From: Dactylorhiza incarnata
Lineage: Eukaryota > Streptophyta > Magnoliopsida > Asparagales > Orchidaceae
Assembly (NCBI GenBank): GCA_033032865.1
Contig: JAWHQI010000202.1
Span: forward strand, 2,170,001-2,234,000
Reading direction: 5' to 3'
DNA length: 64,000 nucleotides
Shown here one piece after another: positions 10,925 through 21,092 of this stretch. Within the stretch, counting starts at the first letter, position 1; each line of letters starts with the position of its first letter. The translations under genes and the position numbers were made by a program. The notes below the pieces were generated by a model, which made no database searches, was not told where the DNA came from, and worked only from the letters and a program-made list of their open reading frames with translations.

Positions 10925-12150
10925 TTAAATTATACCTGAGAGGAAAAACTCGGGGTACTCCGCAAGCATGGTTTGCTTCCTTTCCCAAGAGAGTTCCTCT
11001 CTCCCGCAATTGTTCCAACATACCTTTACCATTCGAATGGATTTGTTTTGCAATTGTCTGACCTCAGTGTCTTCGATGCAATTGGGCTTGACCTTCGTCT
11101 CTAGCCCACCATCTACCGACACATTGTAGACCGCAACAACAAGTGTAGGCTCCTTTACAGCCTTTCTCAAAACTGAAATGTGAAATAAATCATGCAGACC
11201 GCTTAGCTCCGTAGATAGAGCAAGTTGGTAGGCAACTTCACCAATGCGCTATCTCGAACGGTCCTATGTACCTTGGACTCAGATTTTTCAAGCATCGGAT
11301 CCTCGATACTCCTTTGAATGGTTTGATCTTCAAGCAAACACAATCACCAACGGCGAACTCGACGTTTCAGTGATTTGCATTGTAATACTTCACGTGGCTA
11401 TCCTGCATAATTAGCAATCACTCTATTATTTCCCGAATTGATGTATTTGCTTCATCCACGTCTTTGCGCTTCAACAACTTCGGGTCGCCTATTTCCACCC
11501 AAGCCAAAGGCGCACGACACTTTCTACCATAAAGGGCCTCGAAGGGTGCCATTTTAATACTTGCTTGGTAGCTGTTGTTGTAGGCAAATTTGATCATATA
11601 GAGATGGCCCTACCATCTCTTTCTGAAATCTACGGCGCACATCCGGAGCATGTCTTCCATCGTCCTATTGGTCTTCTCGGTCTGCCCATCCATTTGTGGG
11701 CGGAAGGTCGTACTAAGCTTTAGCTTGGTACCCAATAGTTGGTGAATCAGCTTCCAATGGTTTGATGTGAAACACCCATCTCGACCACTTACGATGATAT
11801 GGGGAACTCTGTGCAATCATACAATATTATCTATGTATAGCTTGGCTAGCTTTTCCATGGAATCGTCCTTCCGGTTCGGAATGAAGTGTGATACTTTCGT
11901 CAAATGATATACGATCACCCAAATGGCTTTGTTTTCATGCTGCGATCTCAGCAATCCATGCATGAAATCCATCGAAATATCGTTAAACTTCCATTCCGGA
12001 ATAGGCAAAGACTTTAGATACACACCAGGTCTTTGACATTCAGCCTTCACCAATGCGCAAGTATGACACTTGGCCATGTAGAGAGCAATGTCTTTCTTCA
12101 TACCCGGCCACCAGAAGAGTTTTTTCATATCCATGTACATCTTTGTGCTA
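10925..12150 (-). pseudogene. pol: Integrase with C-terminal chromodomain, element B
   Basis: Integrase inserts the cDNA into the host genome. Seen on the minus strand: a C-x-x-C zinc half-site (K-C-H-T-C-A) near 12075; the core start with D-F-M-H-G near 11965; a VSGRDG segment near 11790, which holds the second catalytic Asp (the usual SD is changed to GRD); and the G-Q-T-E-K catalytic Glu region near 11685. The tail at 10925-11170 contains V-K-V-x-W-N-N...E-x-L-S-W-E, typical of the chromodomain that targets chromoviruses to marked chromatin. Several frame changes and stops (near 11610, 11817 and 11200) make it a pseudogene. Confidence 0.8.
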
Positions 12151-12856
12151 CCCAGGTGTTCGAGTACTTGGTAAAGTGAGCCTCATACATCAATTCTTCC
12201 CATAAATTGGCAACTTTTGGGACGCACAATCTTGCATTCCTCCATAGAAGACCATCGTCAAAAGAGAATTCAGCATTAGACACATTCACAGTTTCCACTT
12301 TGTAACGCTTCACCCTTTCATCTAGCTCCAAAGCTCGTCGAACTCGGTCGGCAAGGTCATATTTAACCTCCGTCCAGTTCAAGAAGGCTGAAGTAGAGGC
12401 TCTCCTATCGACACAAGTGATCCCCAAGGATTCTAGATCAAGGATTAGACGCTCATCATGCTTCAAAATCCAATTTGATTGCGCGGGAGCCCGATGACTC
12501 AACATGTCTGCAATAATGTTTCCCTTCCCGGGAGTGTAATGAATATCAAAGGTGTAGTCCCCATGGAAGTCCATCCACCTCCTTTGTCTCATATTCAACC
12601 CCTTCTGATTTAACAGGTACTTTAGGCTCTTGTGGTCCATTATGATGTCAACCTTTACGCCATAAAGATAATGCCGCCAAAGTTTATGAGCGAATACCAT
12701 GGCCGCCAACTCCAAGTCGTGTACCGGGTAGTTCCTCTCATGCACCTTCAATTGAGGGGAGCCATAAGCAATCACATTTCCGAATTGCACTAGGACGCAA
12801 CCCAAGCCACTCCCTAAGGCATCACTATATATCTCGTAGCTTTCCGTACCACGCAG
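12125..12856 (-). pseudogene. pol: RNase H domain, element B
   Basis: The best-preserved B segment is an open 226-codon stretch on the minus strand. It holds the family signatures [24 protein letters not shown] and, at its end, N-I-I-A-D-M-L-S-H-R (usually A-D-A-L-S-R-R, so degraded). RNase H removes the RNA strand during reverse transcription. It then runs into the integrase N-terminus with a frame change near 12130. Confidence 0.8.
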
Positions 12857-13856
12857 CTAGCATAAGATGGGCGCCGTGGTCAGATGAGTCTTTAGCTCCT
12901 CAAAAGATCGTGCACACTCGGGCGACCAAGCAAACTTCTGATCTTTCCTAGCCAGCTTAGTGTGAGGGAGCGCAATCTTCAAAATGTTCTCCACAAAGCG
13001 CCTATAGTAGCCAGTAAGTCCTAAGAAACTTTGGACTTCTGCCATGTTTTTCAACACAGGCCACTCTCAGATTAACACTATCTTTGACGCGTCGACCGTG
13101 ATTCCTTCACCACTAACAACATTGTCAAGGAATGCTACTGATGATAGCCAAAACTCGCATATGAAGAACTTGGCGTATAGCTGTCTCCTCCTTAGTGTGC
13201 TCAAAACTGCGTGCAGATGCTCTGCATGCTCCTCTTCAGACTAAAAGTATACCAATATATCGTCGATGATCACAAATTGGTCCAAATACTCTCGGAACAT
13301 TCTATTCATCAAGTCCATAAATACCGACGGTGTATTGGAGAGACCGAACGACATAACCGTGAACTCGTAGTGCCCGAAGCAGGTACTGAACTCTATCTTT
13401 AGAATATCACATTCCCATATTCTCAGCTAATAATAGCCAAACCTCAAATCTATCTTAGAATACACCATCGACCCAACCAGTTGGTCGAACAAGTCATCGA
13501 TTCTCGGAATCAGATAACGGTTCTTCTCTGTTAGCTTATTCAGCTCTCGATAATCGATGCATAGATGCAAGCTCCCATCCTTCTTTTTCACAAAGTGGAC
13601 TGGTGCACTCCAAGGGGATGAACTTGGATGTACATAGCCTTGCACTAGCATTTTTTGCAACTGAACTTTCAACTCTACCAATTCTTTTGGCTCTATTCGG
13701 TACGGTGAGCGTGACACAGGCTTGACACCTGACACCAAATCAATACAGAAATCAATATTCTCACTAAGTGGGAGCCCCAGGGAGTTTGTTTTGAAACACA
13801 TGAGCATACTCCAATACTACTGGGACATCACTTATTCTGGGTTTAGGCTCCGAAGC
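12857..13856 (-). pseudogene. pol: Reverse transcriptase, element B (5' end cut by C)
   Basis: RT motifs on the minus strand: S-S-P-W-S-A-P-V with K-K-K-D-G-S and C-I-D-Y-R-E-L-N (13560-13640); the palm region; then connection-domain F-L-G-L-T-G-Y-Y-R-R-F (about 13000). The catalytic box reads F-V-I-I-D-D at about 13258-13275. F has F-V-I-V-F-I-D-D, so B has lost two residues just before the Asp pair. Stops occur near 13427 and 13060. Element C interrupts B in the protease-RT linker at 13857. Confidence 0.8.
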
Positions 13857-14033
13857 TGATGAGTAATTTATTTACTCATCTTGTAGTATAGTATTATTAC
13901 AATTTTATTATGAAATTGTGTTATTTTTATAAATTATATCGTATAAATCTTTCCTATGTTAATTTCATAAGCTAACTTATGTTTATTTTATATTTTCAGG
14001 TTTTCTGGATATTTGGAGCAGAAAATGCATCTA

Positions 14034-14602
14034 CACGCCCCAGGTCACGGGCGTGACCATGAGCGTGTAACCTGTGCAGTGTTCCAGACCTGTTTCTGCC
14101 ACTCCGGGGACGTTCCGTAAAAAGTTCGCCAAGTACACGCCCCAGGTCACGGGCGTGACCAAGGGCATGACCCATTGTCACGGCCACGACCCGCCGCAAG
14201 CATCCGGAGCACGCCTGCCACGTAATTTTAAAGTTACACGTCCCAGGTCACAGGCGTGACCTTGGGGCGTGACCACTGGATATGAGCAACGTTCGACAAA
14301 AATTAAGGAGATCGACGAACTGTTCCATGGCTGCGTTCGACGAATATTCTGGCGTTCGACGAACTGCGCCCGGCTGCTGCGTTCGACAAAAACGATTAGA
14401 TTGACGAAAGTTCAACAGCGCGCCTTCCCGCCGAAGCTTCCCGCCAGCAGCACTTAATTGAGATTACACACCCTAGGTCACTGGCGTGACCTAGGGCATG
14501 ATGCGTCCGAAATGCCTGCATTGAAGCCAGACGGCGCCCTTCCCGCACCCAGCCGATCACGCCCCGACACGCCCTGGTCACGGGCGTGACCAAGGGCGTG
14601 TA
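14034..14602 (+). repeat. Five nested-palindrome modules in the U3 of C
   Basis: Modules at about 14034-14067, 14136-14170, 14236-14274, 14466-14500 and 14567-14600. The plan is CACGCCC / (A)GGTCAC / short centre GGGC / GTGACC(T) / GGGCGTG, so inner and outer arms are both self-complementary over about 33 bp. Modules 3 and 4 have single changes (CAGG and CTGG centres). The 3' LTR carries matching modules from 23074 to 23640. Confidence 0.88.
14286..14412 (+). repeat. TTCGACGAA patch in the U3 of C
   Basis: TTCGACAAA, ATCGACGAA, two TTCGACGAA, another TTCGACAAA and ATTGACGAA lie between modules 3 and 4. The equivalent 3' LTR patch (23330-23455) has several C-to-T changes (TTCGATGAA). Confidence 0.8.
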
Positions 14603-14618
14603 ACACCAAAATGTCAGA

Positions 14619-14626
14619 TATTTAAG
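14619..14626 (+). promoter_or_regulatory. TATA-like box of element C
   Basis: TATTTAAG, 17 bp after the last U3 module and followed by GGGGACC. It is preserved in the 3' LTR at 23659. Probable core promoter for the genomic RNA. Confidence 0.55.
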
Positions 14627-15558
14627 GGGACCTTCTCCAGATGTTCAAGGACGAAGTTTTGGATTTCTAGCTTATTTTCTTGTACTAGTTTTAATCTTGT
14701 ATGTCCTTTTCTTCTTGCACTTTTATTTTCCAAGCTTGTAATTCTCAATTTTCTAGTTCTAATTTCTTTTGCTAATTAATAAAATAGTACCTTTTCTCTT
14801 ATTTTACTCTCAACTTTCATTATGCACTTATTCCATTTCATTGTTTCCTCCATCTCTATGAGTAGCTAAATTCTATTAGTACTCGACCGAGATGATCCAA
14901 GGGAAATATAATTCTTGATTTAAATTCTAGCTTCTCTTTCTCTTCCTTAGAATACTTTAGATTTATTCTCGAACTATTTTTGGATTGAGATTATATTGTC
15001 GATATATAATTCTCATCTTTGTTTTCGCAATCTAATAACCGAGTGGTTTTGATTTTGAATCGATCATTTCAAAAATAAAGAGAGTTGAATGCACTCCTCA
15101 AGCGAGGATGACATAATTCTCCCGGATTGGAGTCAAATTCAATAGAGGGGTTCACTACGATAAGGCGAGTTTTAGATTTTGATTCTTGAACGAAATTTCA
15201 TTTGATCAACTAAACTCAGTTGAGCATATCCTCGAGAGAAGTGTGTTCATAAATCGGAAACCTCCACGGTCAAGTATTTTCTTAAGAGATTTAGAAGTTG
15301 TTCTTTTTATATTTTATTTTCCCAAGGTGATTCAAGGTTGAGTACTAACATTTAACTCATCAATTTAAATAAGCTATTTCTCTTTCTCGCAACCAACCAA
15401 CCACAAGTTTTATTCGATAAAATAATAGAGATTTTCCGAAGTAAGAGTACTCGACCGCCCCGAGTCTAATACGACCTTGGTTTTTATAACCTATACTACA
15501 TTTGATATGGTACACTTGCCGTTATCATTTGCGGATATAGTTTTGCGCATCAAGTTTT

Positions 15559-15576
15559 TGGCGTCGTTGCCGGGGA
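15559..15576 (+). other. Primer-binding site of C (tRNA-Asp type)
   Basis: TGGCGTCGTTGCCGGGGA, six bases after the LTR. It differs at one base from the TGGCGCCGTTGCCGGGGA complement of tRNA-Asp used by Athila/Tat elements. Confidence 0.88.
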
Positions 15577-15651
15577 CTACAGTTGATATTTGAAAAATGA
15601 AATATCTATTAATTTTATCTTTTCTTTTCTTATTTTTAAGGTGCAACTAAA

Positions 15652-15745
15652 TTCCTGGAAAGGACGCTTTGGGCTTGAATTCCCATCATAGCCTCTAGTA
15701 CCTTGCGAGCCCTTCACCGGGTTGACCTTGGGAAGTCCATGACTA
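15652..15745 (+). other. Shared cassette, copy 1 (C leader)
   Basis: A block beginning 'ctggaaagga' and ending 'gggaagtccat' between PBS and gag. It recurs within C at 21440 and, diverged, in both D LTRs (31345 and 51005). Self-complementary parts include GGGCTT with GAGCCC. Confidence 0.8.
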
Positions 15746-15845
15746 ATTTTAAATCACCTAAATAAAAAAATAACAAAAAAAATTTATTTTATCTTTTTCC
15801 TTTTATTTCCTCTCGCCCCTTTTTCCCTTTCTTTTATTTTGGTTT

Positions 15846-16777
15846 ATGACCCGAGGGAACTCTTCAATTAATCTTGAATTGTGTTTTGATCCGGAAATTG
15901 AGCGCACCTTGCGTCGGCGTCTCCGATTTAGTGATCTACCAATAATTAGAGAAGAGTCAATCAGAGAAACTAACGAGGGAGTAATGGAAGATCCCGACCA
16001 TAATGATGCACCACTACGGACCATGTCCTATTATGCGAGGCCAAATTGGGAGGGAACACAATCTAGTATTATTCGCCTGGCGGTGGCGAATAATAATTTT
16101 GAAATTAAAACTAGTTTCATTCAGATGGTACAGCAAATCGTCGTTTTCGATGGCTTACCAGATGAAGATCCCAATTTACATTTATTAAATTTTTTGGAAA
16201 TTTGCGACACGTTTAAAATTAATGGCATCACCGATGACGCCATTCGGTTGCGTTTATTTCCATTTTCTTTGCGGACTAAGGCCAAGCAATGGTTGGGATC
16301 TCTTCCTAGAGGTTCCATCACTACGTGGGCCGAAATGACGGAGAAAATTTTAACTAAATATTTTCCTCCGGCGAAGTCCGCTAAATGACGTACGGACATT
16401 CTCTCGTTTACGCAAATAGACTCGGAGTCTCTCTATGACACATGGGAGCGCTTCAAGGAATTATTGCGGAGATGTCCTCACCACGCCCTTCCTTTATGGC
16501 AACAAGTTCAAACATTCTACAATGGTTTGAATCTCCAAACGAGACAAATGATAGATGCAGCAGCTGGGGGAACTCTAAATAACAAAACCCCAGATGCCGC
16601 TCAAGAGCTTTTTGAGGAGATGGCCATGAATGCTTATCAGTGGAATGCTCCACGGTCGCGTCCTAACAAACCAACCGGACTCTTTGAAGTCGAGGCCACC
16701 CCGAATTTAGCACATAAAGTCGAATGGCTCACTAAGCAAATGGCGGAGATGTCTGCTTCCTCCGCCATTAACGGGGC

Positions 16778-16809
<32 letters not shown>

Positions 16810-18191
16810 GTAATTATAATCAAGAACAAGTAGACTATTTGGGGAACTCCTACCGTCCTCCTTATAACCCAAAAAATAATCTTCCTCATAGTTATCATCC
16901 GGGTTTAAGAAGCCACCCAAATTTTTAATGGACCAACCCCAATAATGCTCAACGCCCCCCACAAGCGAATCCTCCCGGATTCGCTCCACCACAACCACCA
17001 AAGGCCCCTTCACTTGAAGAGGTCTTCACCAAATACGTGGCCTCTACTGATTCCAACATCCGGAACCTTTCCGGATCTATAAAAAGCTTGGAAAATCAAA
17101 TTGGACAGCTCGCCAAAATGTTCTCCGAACGCCAACATGGAGCTCTGCCGGGCAATACTGAGCCCAACCCACGAGAGAGCGCCAACGCAATTACCCTCCG
17201 TAGCGGAAAGGAGGAAACTTCTTCAAATTTGGTCGAGCCAGAGGTAATCGTTTCAACTTCATCTCCCCAAGTTATTTCTTCTTCTACTCTACCTTCTTCT
17301 ACTTTAGCTCCGCGTATTCTTAAAAATCCTTCTATTCCTTATCCTTCACAATTTAAAAATGAACGCAATGAGGAGCAATATAGAAAATTTATTGAAATTT
17401 TTAAACAAATTCAAATAAATGTGCCATTTTGCGAAGCGATCGCCCAAATGCCCAAATACGCAAAATATCTAAAAGACCTATTTTCTAATAAAAATAAACT
17501 TGAAAATTTTTCGCGTATATCTTTAAATGCAGAATGCTCGGCATTTTTATTAAATAAATTACAGCAAAAATTAAACGATCCAGGACGGTTTTCCATCCCG
17601 TGCTTGTTCAGTAATTTCTTAATAAAACACGCCTTGGCAAATTTGGGCGCTAGCATAAATTTGATGTCATTTTCATTATTTAAAAAGCTTGGTTTGGGCA
17701 CCCCAAGCCCAACCAATATAAGCATCCAACTAGCGGACAAATCAATTAAATACCCGATAGGGGTCATTGAGGACGTGCTTGTCAAGGTTGACAAATTTAT
17801 CTTCCCGGCAGATTTTGTCATCCTAGACATTGAGGAAGACGCCGAAGTCCCTATTATACTCGGATGTCCTTTCCTCGCCACCTCTCGGGCAATTATTGAT
17901 GTTAGTAATGGCAAACTTCTCCTACGAGTTGGGGATGAAGAAGTAACTTTTAGTATTTACAACTCTATGAGAAATTCTTTTTCTAATGACGACTCTTGCT
18001 TTACTTTAGAATCAAATTTTGAAGAGGAAATAACGTCATTTTCTGAATTAATTTCACCTTTATTTGAAAATCCAGAAATTGAAAATTTATTTTGTCTAAA
18101 AGAAATAACTCGGCCGCTCAAATTTGAAGAAGTAAAATTAAATATTTCTAAAATAAAAACATCTTACAGGAGCCACCGAGTTTGGAATTAA
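15846..18191 (+). pseudogene. gag-pol: Gag-protease of element C
   Basis: One reading frame broken by two stops (TGA at 16386, TAA at 16926). Gag assembles the particle. The capsid region (about 16080-16650) has the Athila-type I-V-F-D-G-L-P-x-E-D-P-N-L-H stretch and R-L-R-L-F-P-F-S-L. An Asn-repeat encoded by (AAT)n follows at 16780-16820. The gag C-terminus has N-A-I-T-L-R-S-G-K. The protease region contains L-G-A-S-I-N-L-M near 17640 where the catalytic D-x-G-A would be; the residue before Gly is Leu-preceded Asn/Leu rather than a clear Asp, so activity is doubtful. It also has I-L-G-C-P-F-L at about 17850. The start was taken as the first ATG that keeps the gag frame. Confidence 0.87.
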
Positions 18192-19140
18192 AACAATTGC
18201 CGGAACATTAAAAATATATATTTTTAGAAAAAGATTCAAAATTGCCTGTGATTATATCTTCCGTGCTTAACGATTCGGAAATTTCCGAATTAATTAAAAT
18301 ATTAAATAATCACCGCCATGCAATTGCATGGCAAATTTCTGACATCAAGGGGATTAACCCCTCATTTTGCACGCACAAAATTAATTTAGAAAATAATTCT
18401 CGCAGTACTATTCAACCTCAACGACGGCTTAATCCAAATATGAAGGACATCGTTAAGGCCGAAATAATAAAATTATTAGATGCGAGAATTATTTACCCAA
18501 TTTCTGATAGCACTTGGGTTAGCCCAGTGCAAGTCGTGCCTAAAAAGGGTGGAATAACGGTAATCACAAATGAAAATGATGAGTTGATCCCGACCCGTAC
18601 TGTTACGGGTTGGCGAGTATGCATCGATTACAGAAAATTAAATGATGCTACCCGCAAGAATCACTTTCTGTTACCCTTTATTGACCAAATCTTAGAACGC
18701 TTATCCGGTCACTCAAACAACTGTTTTCTCGATGGTCTTTCGGGATATTTTCAAATCCCAATTGCGCCCGAAAACCAAGAGAATACCACATTCACCTGTC
18801 CGTTCGGTACCTTCATATATCGAAGAATGTCGTTTGGTCTATGCAATGCGCCGGCTACATTTCAATGATGTATGTTGGCAATTTTTAATGAACTTGTAGA
18901 AGACGTCATGGAAATTTCATGGACGATTTTTCTGTTTTTGGCGATTCATTTAAAAATTGTTTAAATAATCTTGATCGTGTTCTTTAACGCTGCGAAGACA
19001 CGAATTTTGCACTTAAATGGGAGAAGTGCCACTTTATGGTCCAAGAGGGATTAGTCCTTGGGCATAGAATCTCAAATAAGGGGATCGAGGTCGATAGGGC
19101 CAAGATCGAGGTCATAGAAAAACTTCCCCCTCTTACTAAT
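18192..19140 (+). pseudogene. pol: Reverse transcriptase of element C
   Basis: This copies the genomic RNA. The frame moves by one relative to gag near 18170, and a TAA lies at about 18208. RT motifs: W-V-S-P-V-Q-V-V-P-K-K-G-G (18510-18550), C-I-D-Y-R-K-L-N (18620), F-L-D-G-L-S-G-Y-F-Q-I (18725; the catalytic Asp is kept), F-G-L-C-N-A-P-A-T-F-Q (18830). A TGA follows at 18866 where Arg (CGA) is expected. One missing T near 18918 shifts the frame just before the catalytic F-M-D-D box (about 18919-18930). Confidence 0.9.
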
Positions 19141-19800
19141 ATAAAATCTATTAGAAGTTTTCTAGGACATGCGGGCTTTTATAGGTGATTTATTAAAGAT
19201 TTTTTAAAAATTACAAAACCGCTAACTCATCTTTTAGAAAAAGAATCCGCATTTCATTTTGATGATGAATGTTTAAAAGCGTTTAATAAAATTAAAAATG
19301 AACTTATCAATTCCCCTATTTTAATCGCGCCAAATTGGTCTCTTCCATTTGAAATCATGTGCGATGCGAGCGATTTTGCTGTAGGTGCAGTTTTAGGCCA
19401 ACGGGTGAATAAACATTTTCACCCAATTTATTACGCAAGCAAAACGCTAACATCCGCACAAGTAAATTATACAACAACGGAAAAAGAATTTTTGGCAATA
19501 ATTTTTGCATTTGATAAATTTCAATCATATTTAACGCTTTCAAAAGTTATTGTTTTTACAGATCACTCCGCTCTCCGGTATTTACAACAAAAAGGAGATG
19601 CAAATCCTCGAATGCTAAGGTGGATCCTCCTACTACAAGAATTCGATTTGGAGATCCAAGACAAAAGGGGAGCGGAGAATGTTGCGGCCGACCACCTCTC
19701 ACGGTTGGAGAATCCGGCGGCAGGTGCGCTAGTGGAGGTCAAAATTGATGACAAATTCCCTGAAGAGCGCCTCCTCGCCATCGTAAAGGTAATGACTTCT
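19141..19800 (+). pseudogene. pol: Connection and RNase H of element C
   Basis: F-L-G-H-A-G-F-Y-R then TGA at about 19186 where Y-R-R-F is usual (CGA to TGA). It continues with C-D-A-S-D-F-A-V-G-A-V-L-G (19360), T-T-E-K-E-F-L-A-I (19480), F-T-D-H-S-A-L-R-Y-L (19555) and A-A-D-H-L-S-R-L-E (19685), the standard Athila RNase H landmarks. The segment from 19357 is open through 19899. Confidence 0.9.
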
Positions 19801-21092
19801 TCCACCCCTTGGTACGCGGATTTGGCCAACTATTTGGTGGCCCGGATCCTACCAAAATATTTTTCAAGTCAGCAAAAGAAAAAATTCTTTTCGACTTGAA
19901 AATTTATTTTTGGGAGGACCCCTTTTTATTTTGTGTCTGCGCGGACCAAGTGGTAAGAAGGTGTATTGCGAGCGAGGAAGGCGTCAAAATTTTGCGGCAC
20001 TGCCACGAAGGACCAACCGGTGGTCACTATCAAGCGAACCGGACCGCAAGGAAGGTGCTAGAGGCGGGCTTCTATTGGCCCTCCTTATTCAAAGACGCTC
20101 ACAATTTTGTGAGTAATTACGATCAGTGCCAACGACAAGGTAACATTTCTAACCGGGACGAAATGCCCCAAAATATTTTTTTAGAATGCAAAATTTTTGA
20201 TTTGTGGGGAATTGATTTCGTAGGTCCTTTACCCTCTTCCTGTAATAATAAATATATTCTTGTTGCGGTCGATTACGTGTCTAGGTGGGCAGAAGCATAA
20301 ACTTTCCCACCAACGATGCGAGAGTCGTCGTACAATTTTTAAAAAAATTATTTTCACGATTTGGCACACCCCGAGCACTAATTAGTGATCGGGGCAGACA
20401 TTTCTGTAACAATCAACTTGCTAAAATTTTAGCAAAATATGGAGTTACACACAAGCTATCTACCGCCTACCACCCACAAGCAAATGGCCAAGTGGAGGTG
20501 GTGAATCATGAAATTAAAAGAATTTTAGAAAAAACCGTGTCCGTCAATAGAAAGGATTGGGCTTTAAAATTAGACGACGCACTCTGGGCCTATCGGACAG
20601 CGTACAAAACCGCCATTGGATGTACGTCGTACCAGGTTTGTTTATGGCAAAGCTTATCATTTGTCGGTATAATTAGAACATCGCGCTTTTTGGGCGCTAA
20701 AATTATTAAATTTGAATTTAGATTTAGCCTCCGAACAAAGAAAACTACCACTTAATGAATTAGACGAATGGCGCGCGAACGCCTATGAAAATAATAAATT
20801 TTATAAGGAGCGAACTAAATTTTATCATGATAAAAAAATTAAACATCCAAAAACTTTTTCACCGAGAGATTTTGTCCTACTTTTTAATTCTAGACTTAGG
20901 ATTTTTCTGGGGAAATTAAAAACCCGATGGTCCAGTCCCTTCAGAGTAAAAGAAGTTTGGCCATACGGGACCGTGCTTATAGAGCACCCGGAAAAAGGAT
21001 CTTTTAAGGTTAATGGACAATGTTTGAAATTATACCACCCCGGCGACCCAGCGACCGGAAATATCGAAACAATGCACTTAACGAATATTTAA
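19801..21092 (+). pseudogene. pol: Integrase of element C
   Basis: The frame shifts near 19870. The zinc region has the H-x-G-P-T-G-G-H-Y part (20000-20030), but the C-x-x-C pair reads Y-D-Q-C at about 20118-20130: the first Cys codon is now TAC. Core motifs: D-F-V-G-P-L-P (20214), then a TAA at 20297 where Gln is likely, then I-S-D-R-G-R-H-F (20380) and G-Q-V-E-V-V-N-H-E (20485), so the three acidic positions remain. A frame change near 20640-20710 precedes the C-terminal region (20712-21092) with F-R-V-K-E-V-W-P-Y-G. No chromodomain is seen, as expected for Athila. Confidence 0.87.

Larger units (their letters stand above)
13857..15552 (+). repeat. 5' LTR of element C
   Basis: 1,696 bp. 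The first 24 bases form a hairpin (GATGAGTAA, 5-base loop, TTACTCATC). U3 holds five palindromic GGTCAC...GTGACC modules and a TTCGACGAA patch, then a TATTTAAG box at 14619. The remainder (R/U5) is AT-rich with no coding sign. Confidence 0.93.

Noticed and set aside
13856..13885. CTGATGAG at the start of C suggested a hammerhead ribozyme (as in retrozymes)
   Set aside because: The first C comes from the target site, and the required GAAA and helix arrangement do not follow; in the 3' LTR the preceding base is T.
14041..14060. AGGTCA...TGACCT resembles a nuclear-receptor response element
   Set aside because: The spacing is wrong (six, not three) and plants lack these receptors.
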